Shown here: positions 25,900-34,373 of the stretch, in pieces | How the letters are laid out: the number at the start of each line of letters is the position of its first letter | How positions within the stretch are numbered: position 1 is the stretch's first letter | From: an uncultured Prevotellaceae bacterium | Lineage (GTDB): Bacteria; Bacteroidota; Bacteroidia; Bacteroidales; Bacteroidaceae | Assembly: GCA_900314755.1 (NCBI GenBank) | Contig: OMWH01000015.1 | Coordinates: 1-64,000, forward strand | Length of the DNA stretch: 64,000 nt | Reading direction: 5' to 3' | The notes under the pieces: generated by a model | Databases searched by the model: none | The model's input: only the letters and a program-made list of their open reading frames with translations | Told to the model about the DNA's origin: nothing | Translations under genes and position numbers: made by a program

Positions 25900-26838
25900 T
25901 TATTCTTTTTCATCCATGTGCTTGATCAGTCGTCCTGTCTCAATCAAGTGGTGGGCGATGGCGTCAAGCATACCGTTGATGTAACCGCCACTCCGTGGGG
26001 TGGAGTATATTTTGGAAATCTCCACGAACTCATTGATGGATACGGAGACAGGGATGCTGGGGAATGTCATCATCTCAGCAATGGCTATCTGCATGATGAC
26101 GATATCCATATAGGCAAGACGGGAGAAATCCCAATTGCGGGAAGCCTCCGTCATGTATCGCTGATATTCGTCAGCATTCATAATGGTGGCGCGGAACAGC
26201 TTCTGCGCATAATCCTTGTCATCGTCATTACTGTATTCGGGCAGCAGCTCTTGCCTAGACTGTTTTTTCTCATCAAAGCGCTTGATGGTCTTGATGACAA
26301 AGGTGTCTACCACCTCTTTGTCGTCGTTCCAGTAGAGACTTTGCTCTTCCAGCAGAGCGTCCAGGTCGGAATTGTCCTGTATCAGTGTGCGATACACTTT
26401 CCTCCAGAACTCACGGTCTGCATCGTAATTGTCCTCAGGGGCATCTATATATTCCTTGTAAATAGAAGATCCGGTAATGAGATGATACATTTTCTTGAGG
26501 AACTCAGGCTCATCGTTCCAGTTGAGCTTCTTAGTCTCCAAGAAGTCATTCAGCATCTTATTCTCCTCCAATTGGAGTGCAAAACGGTTATAAGCGAATT
26601 TCTGGGAAGGCATCGGTGTCCCTTCACGCTTGGCTTTTGCCTGGGCAATTTCCAGATATCTGCGTGATTCCTTGGTAATAGCCACAATGAGTGCTAACAA
26701 ATAATTGTAAAGGTCATACGCTTTTGAGAGACTGAAGAGAAGCTCTTTCTCCGCTGCCTCGATGTTCTTGTTACCGTTTTGGTAGTATGCATAGGTTAAC
26801 TGAACTACCTTGATTCTTATTAATTCTCGATTAATCAT
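25900..26838 (-). CDS. nusB: Transcription antitermination factor NusB (long form)
   Basis: A 312-residue protein, about twice the length of E. coli NusB but usual for Bacteroidetes. The N-terminal extension begins MINRELIRIKVVQLTYAYYQ. The C-terminal half holds the NusB helical core, with SRNWDFSRLAYMDIVIMQIA and EFVEISKIYSTPRSGGYINGML. NusB with NusE binds boxA RNA during rRNA transcription. It is first in the operon nusB-yajC-cdaR-coaE-DUF5606 and has a weak -7 box at 26878-26885. Confidence 0.92.
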   Translation of the reverse strand: MINRELIRIKVVQLTYAYYQNGNKNIEAAEKELLFSLSKAYDLYNYLLALIVAITKESRRYLEIAQAKAKREGTPMPSQKFAYNRFALQLEENKMLNDFLETKKLNWNDEPEFLKKMYHLITGSSIYKEYIDAPEDNYDADREFWRKVYRTLIQDNSDLDALLEEQSLYWNDDKEVVDTFVIKTIKRFDEKKQSRQELLPEYSNDDDKDYAQKLFRATIMNADEYQRYMTEASRNWDFSRLAYMDIVIMQIAIAEMMTFPSIPVSVSINEFVEISKIYSTPRSGGYINGMLDAIAHHLIETGRLIKHMDEKE

Positions 26839-26877
26839 ATTCTATAGAATAGCTTGTTTTGATACTCTTATCAAGTG

Positions 26878-26885
26878 CAAAAATA
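26878..26885 (-). promoter_or_regulatory. -7 promoter box of the nusB operon
   Basis: The minus strand reads TATTTTTG, matching TAnnTTTG, 39 nt before the start. Confidence 0.5.
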
Positions 26886-26934
26886 CGAAGAATTCCCCTA
26901 TCATGCAAGAAAATTGCGATATTTTTGAAAATTT

Positions 26935-26962
26935 TCAATCATCAATTAGCAATTATCAATTA
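26935..26962. repeat. 7-bp tandem repeat upstream of the rplY promoter
   Basis: Units TCAATCA, TCAATTA, GCAATTA, TCAATTA (28 nt), ending 7 nt before the -7 box, where the upstream promoter element would lie. Confidence 0.8.
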
Positions 26963-26969
26963 AAATGAT

Positions 26970-26977
26970 TACCTTTG
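26970..26977 (+). promoter_or_regulatory. -7 promoter box of rplY-pth-hslR-like
   Basis: TACCTTTG, a perfect TAnnTTTG match, giving a leader of about 70 nt before rplY. Confidence 0.75.
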
Positions 26978-27050
26978 CACCCGCTTTTCGCATCGTGTGA
27001 TGGTGAATTAAGCAAAATGTATAACTTAATTTAGAGTAACACAATTAACT

Positions 27051-27647
27051 ATGAGAGAAATTAGTGTAAACGGTCAGAAGCGCACCGAGACAGGCAAGAA
27101 AGCCTCTAAGCTGCTTCGCAAGGAGGGTCTTGTTCCCTGTAATTTGTATGGTGAGTCTAAGGATGACAAGAATCTTCCTGAGGCATTCTCATTCGCTGTT
27201 CCTATGGCAGAGATGCGTAAGGTGATTTACTCTCCTCACGTGTATGTTGTCAATATCACTATCGACGGCAAGGAGCACAAGGCTATCATCAAGGAGCTGC
27301 AGTTCCATCCTACAACAGACGCACTGTTGCATGCTGACTTCTACGAGATCAACGAGACCAAGAACATCACTGTCGGTATTCCTGTGAAACTGACTGGTCA
27401 TGCTCAGGGTGTACGTGACGGTGGTAAGCTCCAGTTGCAGATCCGTAAGATCAACGTTACTGCTCCTTATAAGAATATTCCTGAGATTCTCGAGATTGAC
27501 GTTACCTCTTTGGAGCTCGGCAAGAGCATCAAGGTTGGCTCACTGAACTTCGAGGGTCTTGAGATCGCTACTCCGAAAGAGGTTATCGTATGTTCTGTTA
27601 GAGCTACACGTGCTTCTCGTTCGGCTGCAACTGCTGAGGAGGCTTAA
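27051..27647 (+). CDS. rplY: 50S ribosomal protein L25/general stress protein Ctc
   Basis: A 198-residue protein of the long L25/Ctc form. The N-terminal 5S rRNA-binding domain (MREISVNGQKRTETGKKAS to HPTTDALLHADFYEI) is followed by the C-terminal TL5-type beta domain (GIPVKLTGHAQGVRDGGKL). The end is Ala/Arg/Ser-rich. The gene leads a three-gene unit with pth (11 nt gap) and an S4 protein, all translation-related. A consensus promoter and four heptamer repeats lie upstream. Confidence 0.95.
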   Translation: MREISVNGQKRTETGKKASKLLRKEGLVPCNLYGESKDDKNLPEAFSFAVPMAEMRKVIYSPHVYVVNITIDGKEHKAIIKELQFHPTTDALLHADFYEINETKNITVGIPVKLTGHAQGVRDGGKLQLQIRKINVTAPYKNIPEILEIDVTSLELGKSIKVGSLNFEGLEIATPKEVIVCSVRATRASRSAATAEEA

Positions 27648-27658
27648 GGCTTGGCAGT

Positions 27659-28246
27659 ATGGACAAATATCTGATTGTAGGCTTGGGCAATGTCGGCGAC
27701 GAGTACGACATGACCCGCCACAATACGGGATTTATGGTATTGGACGCTTTCGCAAAGGCGTCCAATATCGTTTTTGAGGATAAGCGTTACGGTTTCATCG
27801 GCGAGATGAGTCTGAAAGGCCGTAAGGTGTTTCTCCTCAAACCTTCTACATTCATGAACCTCAGCGGTAATGCTGTCCGTTACTGGCTCAACAAGGAGAA
27901 TATCGATCAGAGCCGCCTGTTGGTCATCAGCGATGATGTGGCAATTCCTTTGGGACAGTTCCGGTTGAAGGCGAACGGCTCCAATGGGGGACATAACGGC
28001 TTGGGACATATCCAGCAGCTCATCGGACAGCAGTATGCCCGTCTGCGGATGGGTATCGGCAGTGATTATCCGCAGGGTATGCAGATTGACTATGTCCTGG
28101 GGCGTTACAGTGAGGAAGAGCTGAGGGTGCTGCAGCCTGCTATAGACCTTGGTGTGGATATTATCAAGAGTTTTGTATTGGCTGGCATTGATGTCACCAT
28201 GAACCAATATAATAAATTAGGTAAGAATGGAGGAAGCAAGAGTTGA
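27659..28246 (+). CDS. pth: Peptidyl-tRNA hydrolase
   Basis: A 195-residue enzyme that releases peptides from prematurely dropped peptidyl-tRNA. The active-site pattern is intact: LIVGLGNVGDEYDMTRHNTG with Asn and His near residues 10 and 20, KPSTFMNLSGNAV, the DDVAIPLGQFRLK loop, and GSNGGHNGLGHI. Length is normal. It overlaps the following S4-domain gene by 20 nt, and rplY precedes it by 11 nt. Confidence 0.96.
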   Translation: MDKYLIVGLGNVGDEYDMTRHNTGFMVLDAFAKASNIVFEDKRYGFIGEMSLKGRKVFLLKPSTFMNLSGNAVRYWLNKENIDQSRLLVISDDVAIPLGQFRLKANGSNGGHNGLGHIQQLIGQQYARLRMGIGSDYPQGMQIDYVLGRYSEEELRVLQPAIDLGVDIIKSFVLAGIDVTMNQYNKLGKNGGSKS

Positions 28247-28658
28247 CAAATGGCTGTGGGCGGCTCGTATTTTCAAGACCCGCAGTATCGCTGTTGATGC
28301 CATCAAGAACGGACGGGTGACGATGAACGGCATGAACGTCAAACCGTCCCGCATGGTGAAGGTGGGTGAGGTCGTCAGTGTACGCAAGCCGCCTGTCACT
28401 TATTCCTTCAAGATACTGAAGACGATAGAGCAACGGGTGGGGGCGAAGCTCCTTCCGGAGATTTACGAGAATGTTACGCCCGCCGACCAGTATGAGTTGC
28501 TGGAGATGAACCGCATCAGTGGTTTCGTCGACCGCGCCCGTGGCACGGGTCGTCCTACTAAGAAAGAGCGTCGTGCTCTGGACGAGTTCATTGGTCCTTC
28601 CTTGGAAGGTTATGATGATTTTGATTTTGATTCAGAAGATTTTGAGTCCCTTGATTAA
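28227..28658 (+). CDS. S4-domain RNA-binding protein, HslR-like
   Basis: A 143-residue basic protein with an N-terminal S4 RNA-binding domain (ARVDKWLWAARIFKTRSIAV, NGRVTMNGMNVKPSRMVKVG). This pattern matches Hsp15/HslR, which in E. coli binds stalled 50S subunits carrying peptidyl-tRNA. The C-terminus is acidic (DFDFDSEDFESLD). Its position behind pth, overlapping by 20 nt, fits a ribosome-rescue role. The exact target is inferred. Confidence 0.88.
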   Translation: MEEARVDKWLWAARIFKTRSIAVDAIKNGRVTMNGMNVKPSRMVKVGEVVSVRKPPVTYSFKILKTIEQRVGAKLLPEIYENVTPADQYELLEMNRISGFVDRARGTGRPTKKERRALDEFIGPSLEGYDDFDFDSEDFESLD

Positions 28659-28683
28659 GAGGCGGCAATAATACAGGGAGATT

Positions 28684-29613
28684 ATGTTGGTAGATATTGT
28701 GCTGATCATAGCAGGTGTGGCGATGGTACTCTATGGGGCTGATCGCCTGACAGAGGGAGCCTCCGCTTTGGCTCGTCGTATGAATGTACCGGAGATTATC
28801 ATTGGATTGACCATCGTTGCTGCAGGCACCTCCGCTCCAGAGCTCTTCGTCAGTCTGGTGTCCGCACTCAAGGGCACTTCGGGTATGGCTATCGGTAACG
28901 TGGTGGGTTCCAATACCATGAATGCCATGCTGATAGTGGGATGTGCCGCCATGGTGGCACCGATGACCATCAGCAAGAGCACTGTTCGTAAAGACATACC
29001 TTTTGCCGTCTTTGCCTCAGTCCTATTACCCCTGCTGGCACTCGACTCTTTCCTCGGACGTATCGACGGTGTCATCCTGTTGGCAGGTTTTGCCGCCTTC
29101 ATGTACTATACTCTGTCGCAGGCAAAGGGTGGGAAGGCAGAACCGGCAACAGAAGTCAAGACGATTAATCCCTGGATGAGTGCGTTCTTCGTATTTCTGG
29201 GACTCGCCCTATTGGTGATCGGCAGTAATATCTTTGTCGACTCCGCCTCTCGTGTCGCTTATTCTCTGGGCATCAGTGAAGGTGTTGTCGGTCTGACCAT
29301 CGTAGCAGGAGGTACCTCACTGCCAGAGCTTGCCACCAGTGTCGTAGCAGCACGCAAGGGACAGTCTGCCATCGCTATCGGCAATGTCATCGGCTCCAAT
29401 GTCTTTAATATCCTAATGATATTAGGACTCACCGCCACCATCAGTCCCATGCAGATACAAGGTATCACGATGATCGACTTCTCGTTGATGCTCGGCTCCG
29501 TCGTCCTCGTCTGGCTGTTCTCCCGTACGAAGTATACCGTAGAGCGTTGGGAGGGACTCCTGTTGGTCGTCGGCTATCTCGTCTACCTCGGTTGGCTGTT
29601 GAGTAATGTGTAA
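28684..29613 (+). CDS. Calcium/sodium antiporter (CaCA family, YrbG-like)
   Basis: A 309-residue membrane protein with about ten helices in two inverted halves. Each half carries the alpha-repeat ion-binding motif: GTSAPELFVSLVSALKG with GNVVGSNTMNAM in the first, and GGTSLPELATSVVAARKG with GNVIGSNVFNILMILG in the second. This is the CaCA exchanger signature, probably exporting Ca2+ in exchange for Na+ or H+. It follows the S4 gene by 25 nt and may share its transcript. The strong hairpin at 29729-29755 could end the operon. Confidence 0.92.
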   Translation: MLVDIVLIIAGVAMVLYGADRLTEGASALARRMNVPEIIIGLTIVAAGTSAPELFVSLVSALKGTSGMAIGNVVGSNTMNAMLIVGCAAMVAPMTISKSTVRKDIPFAVFASVLLPLLALDSFLGRIDGVILLAGFAAFMYYTLSQAKGGKAEPATEVKTINPWMSAFFVFLGLALLVIGSNIFVDSASRVAYSLGISEGVVGLTIVAGGTSLPELATSVVAARKGQSAIAIGNVIGSNVFNILMILGLTATISPMQIQGITMIDFSLMLGSVVLVWLFSRTKYTVERWEGLLLVVGYLVYLGWLLSNV

Positions 29614-29656
29614 GCATTAACATATCCTCCAAAATGATACCTGCAATTGTTTGGGT

Positions 29657-29817
29657 AATACTCTTAGTCAAATACGACTATGTTATTTGAAAATATGACT
29701 GGTGGAATGAAAAATCTGCCAGTCGTATTTTTTATTCCGATGCTCGGAATAAAAATTCTGATGCTCGTATTGTTTAATAAGAGTATCAGAAATTCTTTTT
29801 TATTCAACACAAAGGTA
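29657..29817. repeat. Dispersed intergenic repeat, copy A (uninterrupted)
   Basis: An AT-rich element bounded by AATACTCTTA (29657-29666) and TAAGAGTATC (29778-29787). It contains a hairpin whose arms are ATATGACTGGTGGA (29693-29706) and TCTGCCAGTCGTAT (29715-29728), and a second 12-bp stem at 29729-29755. It closely matches sequence at 62356-62455 and 62693-62715. Its right end carries CAAAGGTA, a -7 box for the minus strand (29810-29817). The second stem could also terminate the antiporter transcript. Confidence 0.75.
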
Positions 29818-29862
29818 AGAGAGTTCTTATTATTTCTCTGTGTCTTTGTATCATGAAAAAAA

Positions 29863-29892
29863 GGACCTGGCGCTGTCCCAGCGTCAAGGTCC
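29863..29892 (-). terminator. Intrinsic terminator of glnN
   Basis: On the minus strand a long stem (GGACCT with AGGTCC, then CAGCG with CGCTG around GGA) is followed directly by seven T. It lies about 125 nt beyond the glnN stop codon. Confidence 0.85.
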
Positions 29893-30018
29893 CTCGCAAA
29901 CTTGAACTCACGTTCGAGTTTGTCTTCGGCTCGGCAGAACACAAGCGGTCTTGGTTCTGCTCCCGCCTTTCGCAAACTTCAAACAACCAAAAAAAGAAGT
30001 AGTTGCCTGAATCTCTCT
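29893..30018 (-). ncRNA. Structured 3' region of glnN or small RNA candidate
   Basis: Two further stable hairpins lie between glnN and its terminator. One has 11-bp arms at 29897-29907 and 29912-29922 around TCAC. The other has GCAGAAC (29934-29940) with GTTCTGC (29954-29960), plus an inner CAAG/CTTG stem. With the terminator this makes a compact three-hairpin RNA of about 100 nt on the minus strand. I see no promoter of its own, so a processed 3' UTR is the simpler reading. This and copy A of the dispersed repeat fill the gene-free stretch 29614-30018. Confidence 0.45.
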
Positions 30019-32235
30019 TTATCGGATGAACAGCAGTTCACGGTACTTAGGCAGCGGCCACAGAGCGTCGTCAACGATCAGTTCCAGTTTGTCAATCTGA
30101 TAACGGATGTCGTCGAGTTTCGGCTCCACCTTATCGTGGTAGGCAATCGCCTTCTCATGCTCATCCACAATCTTGTTCGCCAGTTTACGGGCATTGACCA
30201 GTTCCTCCACCTGACGCTCGATAGACGAGGTGCGCTCGGCAATCTCCTCAATCAGTTTCAGGTTACGAGCCGACAACTTCTCCGCCTTGTCCACAGGGAA
30301 TACCTCTGCCATGTTCTCCACATTCTTCAGGAGCTGGCTCTGGTAGCGGGTGGCGACAGGGATGATATGGTTCATGGAGATGTCGCCCAGTACACGAGCC
30401 TCAATCTGTATTTTCTTCGTGTAGGTCTCCCATTTCACCTCGTTACGCGCCTCCAGCTCCTTCTGGGTCATCACACCCAGACTCTCGAACATCTGGATAC
30501 TCTCAGCGTCAAGGTAACGCTCGAAAATCTTCGGGCAAGACTTCTCCACATCCAGTCCACGCTTGGTAGCCTCAACGACCCACTCGTCGCTATAGCCATT
30601 ACCGTCGAAGCGGATGGGCTTGCAAGTCTTGATATCCTCACGGAGCACGTCGATGATCGCATGGAAGACAGCGCTATGCTCGGTACCAGCCAGTTTCTTC
30701 TCATATTCTGGAATACGTTCGTCCACCCGTTTCTTGAAGTTGACGAGTGCCTCAGCGACAGCGCTGTTCAGGGCTATCATCGCCGATGCGCAGTTAGCCT
30801 CGCTGCCGACGGCACGGAACTCAAAGCGGTTACCCGTGAAGGCGAAAGGTGACGTGCGGTTACGGTCGGTGTTGTCGATAAACAGTTCCGGGATCTCCGG
30901 GATATCCATCTTCATACCCTGCTTGCCAGCCATGGCGAGGATGTCTTTTACGTCAGCCTTCTCAATGTGGTCGAGCAGTTCCGATACCTGCTTGCCCAAG
31001 AACGAGGAGATGATGGCGGGAGGAGCCTCGTTGGCACCTAAGCGGTGAGCATTGGTTGCCGACATGATGCTTGCCTTCAACAGTCCGTTATGGCGATATA
31101 CACCCATCAGTGTCTCGACGATGAATGTGGCGAAGCGCAGGTTCTGCTCAGGAGTCTTGCCGGGCGCATGCAGCAGTACCCCGTTATCCGTCGACAGGCT
31201 CCAGTTGTTATGCTTACCGCTGCCGTTGATGCCATCGAAAGGTTTCTCGTGGAGCAGCACACGGAACCCATGTTTACGTGCCACCCGCTTCATCATCGAC
31301 ATCAGCAGCATGTTATGATCGACGGCAAGGTTCGTCTCCTCGAAGATAGGAGCCAGCTCAAACTGGTTAGGAGCCACCTCATTATGACGGGTCTTACAGG
31401 GTATGCCCAGTTCAAGGGCGACAATCTCCAGTTCCTTCATGAAGGCGGCGACACGCTCAGGGATGCTTCCGAAATAATGGTCATCCATCTGCTGGTTCTT
31501 TGCCGAGTCGTGTCCCATCAGGGTGCGTCCCGTCAGCAGCAGGTCAGGACGTGCGGCATAGAGACCTTCGTCCACCAGGAAATACTCCTGTTCCCATCCG
31601 AGGTTGCTGGTGACCTTCTTCACCTCCGGGTCGAAATAATGACAGACATCCGTGGCAGCGACATTCACTGCATGAAGAGCACGCAGCAATGGTGCCTTGT
31701 AGTCGAGCGCCTCACCGCTGTAGCTGATGAAGACCGTAGGGATACACAGCGTATCGTCGATGATGAACACCGGTGAGGTGGGGTCCCATGCAGAGTAGCC
31801 ACGTGCCTCGAAAGTCGAGCGGATACCGCCACTGGGGAATGACGAGGCATCAGGCTCCTGCTGGACGAGCAGTTTACCCGTGAACTCCTCCACCATACCA
31901 CCCTTGCCGTCATGCTCAATGAACGAGTCGTGCTTCTCGGCAGTACCCTCCGTCAAGGGCTGGAACCAGTGCGTATAGTGAGTGACACCGTTCTCCGTTG
32001 CCCATTGTTTCATGCCGGCAGCCACCGCGTCGGCAATCTCACGGTCGAGACGTGCGCCATTGTCCATCACATCTATCATTTTCTCATACACAGCCTTGGG
32101 AAGATACTTGTACATCTTCTCACGGTTGAAAACCTTCTTTCCAAAATACTCAGAAGGTCTCTCTACTGGATTTTTTACGTCGAGTGGCTTCTTCTTGAAT
32201 GCCTCACCGACAACCTGAAATCTTAATGTTTCCAT
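30019..32235 (-). CDS. glnN: Glutamine synthetase type III
   Basis: A 738-residue GSIII enzyme forming glutamine from glutamate, ammonia and ATP. It opens METLRFQVVGEAFKKKPLDV and shows the GSIII catalytic block, with NGVTHYTHWFQPLTEGTAEKHDSFI, ATP/metal region NGSGKHNNWSLSTDNGVLLH, and KTRHNEVAPNQFELAP. The length is typical of the Bacteroidetes and cyanobacterial form, which is a dodecamer. A -7 box lies at 32285-32292. Sequence further upstream (32361-32377) resembles the gltB/PII intergenic region, hinting at shared nitrogen control. It ends in a structured 3' region and a terminator. Confidence 0.96.
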   Translation of the reverse strand: METLRFQVVGEAFKKKPLDVKNPVERPSEYFGKKVFNREKMYKYLPKAVYEKMIDVMDNGARLDREIADAVAAGMKQWATENGVTHYTHWFQPLTEGTAEKHDSFIEHDGKGGMVEEFTGKLLVQQEPDASSFPSGGIRSTFEARGYSAWDPTSPVFIIDDTLCIPTVFISYSGEALDYKAPLLRALHAVNVAATDVCHYFDPEVKKVTSNLGWEQEYFLVDEGLYAARPDLLLTGRTLMGHDSAKNQQMDDHYFGSIPERVAAFMKELEIVALELGIPCKTRHNEVAPNQFELAPIFEETNLAVDHNMLLMSMMKRVARKHGFRVLLHEKPFDGINGSGKHNNWSLSTDNGVLLHAPGKTPEQNLRFATFIVETLMGVYRHNGLLKASIMSATNAHRLGANEAPPAIISSFLGKQVSELLDHIEKADVKDILAMAGKQGMKMDIPEIPELFIDNTDRNRTSPFAFTGNRFEFRAVGSEANCASAMIALNSAVAEALVNFKKRVDERIPEYEKKLAGTEHSAVFHAIIDVLREDIKTCKPIRFDGNGYSDEWVVEATKRGLDVEKSCPKIFERYLDAESIQMFESLGVMTQKELEARNEVKWETYTKKIQIEARVLGDISMNHIIPVATRYQSQLLKNVENMAEVFPVDKAEKLSARNLKLIEEIAERTSSIERQVEELVNARKLANKIVDEHEKAIAYHDKVEPKLDDIRYQIDKLELIVDDALWPLPKYRELLFIR

Positions 32236-32284
32236 AACTTCTTTTTTTACAAATGAATGATTAACTATTGAAAGTTTACGGATG

Positions 32285-32292
32285 CAAAGTTA
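32285..32292 (-). promoter_or_regulatory. -7 promoter box of glnN
   Basis: The minus strand reads TAACTTTG, 49 nt before the glnN start. Confidence 0.65.
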
Positions 32293-32461
32293 TAACAATA
32301 TGAAAGAATATAGGCATGTTTTATTTCATATTGTGTGTTAAAACATTAATGCATTATCTTTTTGTAAAGTATTATGGTTGTTTATGTATCGTTTTGTTAT
32401 CATTTTGTCTTTAAAACGTACCATCTTGTGGCAAATTGAAACTTATGGACATTTTGAAGTC

Positions 32462-33019
32462 TTATGTCTCAGCAGCCTTGGTAAGTTGGCGAGTGACTTT
32501 ACGCGCTTCCCGCCAGCGTGGGAAATAACGATCCATCAGGGAATGGAAGTGTGCGTTATGACTGGGTTCCAGCAAGTGGCAGAGTTCGTGTACCACCACA
32601 TGTTCAACACACCATTCCGGCAATAATAATAAATAGGTAGAGAAGCAGATGGAACGTGCTTTCACGTTACACATGCCCCATCGGGAAATCATCGGTTTAT
32701 AGTAGATTTCCCTCGGCTGTACTCCCATCCGTGCGGCATGCTGTTCCACCATGGGTGCTGTCAGGACTTTCAGTTTCCGGAGTGCATCGTCCTTCTGTTC
32801 CTTGGTCCGCAGCGGCAGTTGGTTGAAAAAGGCAGTCCTTTGCCGTTGTCGTACCGCCGTCTTTTCCCTTGCCTTGGCAATCCAGTCACGATGCTCCATG
32901 ATAAACCGCACCACCTCCTTTTTACGTAGTCCGACGGGTGCAGACACATGCACATCGCCATTCTTAACGATGCGCATTGACAGTCTGCTTGTCATCCGGT
33001 ATGTCACTAATATCGCCAT
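32462..33019 (-). CDS. YgjP-like metallopeptidase domain protein
   Basis: A 185-residue protein of the YgjP/WSS1-like (DUF45) zinc metallopeptidase group. The zinc site is VVVHELCHLLEPSHNAHFH (H-E-x-x-H with a later His). Upstream is the family motif KPMISRWGMCNVKARSICF (the usual form has RWGSC). No signal peptide is present, so it is cytoplasmic. The substrate is unknown; relatives cleave DNA-protein crosslinks or are linked with restriction genes. It has its own -7 box at 33045-33052. Confidence 0.88.
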   Translation of the reverse strand: MAILVTYRMTSRLSMRIVKNGDVHVSAPVGLRKKEVVRFIMEHRDWIAKAREKTAVRQRQRTAFFNQLPLRTKEQKDDALRKLKVLTAPMVEQHAARMGVQPREIYYKPMISRWGMCNVKARSICFSTYLLLLPEWCVEHVVVHELCHLLEPSHNAHFHSLMDRYFPRWREARKVTRQLTKAAET

Positions 33020-33044
33020 CTCTGCAGTTTTCTTTTCCAGACTG

Positions 33045-33052
33045 CAAAGATA
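33045..33052 (-). promoter_or_regulatory. -7 promoter box of the YgjP-like gene
   Basis: The minus strand reads TATCTTTG, 25 nt before the start codon. Confidence 0.6.
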
Positions 33053-33113
33053 CGCAAAATGAGTGAAATACCAAATTTATTTGAGTATTTCCGAAGTGCA
33101 GCCCATCGTTGGC

Positions 33114-34349
33114 TTATTTTCCCATCCAGCGCTTGATACGAGCCAGTGCCTCTTCTGTCTGCTCATGACTGCCGAAGGCGGTGAAGCGGACATAGCCCTC
33201 GCCACTGGGACCGAAACCGACTCCCGGGGTACATACGACATTTGCCCCGTAGAGCAACTGCTCGAAGAACTGCCACGAAGTGACACTGTCAGGAGTGCGC
33301 ATCCAGATGTAGGGAGCGTTCTCCCCGCCATAACACTCGAAGCCGAGGGCACGCAACGTGGTGAGCATACGTGTTGCGTTCTGCATATAGTAGTCGATGG
33401 TCTCCTGTATCTGCTGCTTACCTTCAGGTGTGTAGATCGCCTCTGCCGCCCGCTGACTGATATAACTGGCACCGTTGAATTTTGTACACTGGCGGCGGTT
33501 CCAGAGTCGGTGCAGAGGAATCCGGTTCCCCTCGAAATCGGCAACGCTGACCTCCTTAGGTATCACTGTATAGCCACAGCGGATGCCAGTGAAGCCTGCC
33601 GTCTTTGAATAAGAATGGAACTCGACGGCACACTTGCGGGCTCCCCGTATCTCGTAGATGGAGCGAGGTATCTCCGGGTCCCTGATATATGCCTGATAGG
33701 CAGCGTCATAAAAAATCAGCGCATCGTTCTTCAGCGCATAATTGACCCACTTGCGCAGCTCCTGCTTGGTGATGACCGTTCCCGTGGGGTTGTTCGGATA
33801 ACACAAGTAGATGACGTCCATGTGCCGGTCCTTGGGGATGGCAGGTGTGAAACCATTCTCTGCCGTGCAGGGCATATAGACAACATTCGTCCAGCGGCCA
33901 TCCTCAAAGGTGCCGCAGCGTCCAATCATTACATTAGAGTCAATATAGACGGGGTAGATAGGGTCGGTTACCCCGATGAAGTTATCCCAGTGGAGCACCT
34001 CCTGGATATTGCCCGTATCCGATTTGGCACCGTCGTTGATGAAGATCTCATCGATATCGAGGTGTATGCCACGGGGTAGGAAATCATTCTCCAGGATTGC
34101 CTTGCGAAGGAAGTCATACCCCTGTTCCGGTCCGTAGCCGTGGAATCCCTTGGCAGTAGCCATCTCCTCAGTGGCTCTGTGCATCGCCTCAATGACGGCA
34201 GGGCAGAGCGGTTGGGTGACATCACCGATGCCGAGAGAGATCACATCAACTTTGGGATGCATCACTTTGAAGGCATTCACCTTTTTGGCGATGTCGGCAA
34301 ACAGGTAGTTATTCTGGAGGTTTAGAAAGTGTACGTTAACTAAAGCCAT
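33114..34349 (-). CDS. dapL: LL-diaminopimelate aminotransferase
   Basis: A 411-residue PLP-dependent class I aminotransferase. The opening VNVHFLNLQNNYLFADIAKK, the internal YPNNPTGTVITKQEL and the PLP-lysine motif SYSKTAGFTGIRCGY are those of DapL. It converts tetrahydrodipicolinate directly to LL-diaminopimelate, bypassing the acylated intermediates. The product goes to DapF, encoded 24 nt upstream in the same operon, and ends in peptidoglycan and lysine. It is last in the gltB-gltD-dapF-dapL unit, so its amino donor glutamate is made by the first two genes. Confidence 0.95.
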   Translation of the reverse strand: MALVNVHFLNLQNNYLFADIAKKVNAFKVMHPKVDVISLGIGDVTQPLCPAVIEAMHRATEEMATAKGFHGYGPEQGYDFLRKAILENDFLPRGIHLDIDEIFINDGAKSDTGNIQEVLHWDNFIGVTDPIYPVYIDSNVMIGRCGTFEDGRWTNVVYMPCTAENGFTPAIPKDRHMDVIYLCYPNNPTGTVITKQELRKWVNYALKNDALIFYDAAYQAYIRDPEIPRSIYEIRGARKCAVEFHSYSKTAGFTGIRCGYTVIPKEVSVADFEGNRIPLHRLWNRRQCTKFNGASYISQRAAEAIYTPEGKQQIQETIDYYMQNATRMLTTLRALGFECYGGENAPYIWMRTPDSVTSWQFFEQLLYGANVVCTPGVGFGPSGEGYVRFTAFGSHEQTEEALARIKRWMGK

Positions 34350-34373
34350 AATTATGTTGTTTTCGATGTTTTG

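Noticed and set aside
29664-29975. A 103-codon minus-strand open frame across copy A and the glnN terminator
   Set aside because: It reads through an intrinsic terminator and several hairpins and shows no domain. The similarity of its end to a frame at 62332-62517 is explained by the DNA repeat shared by both places.
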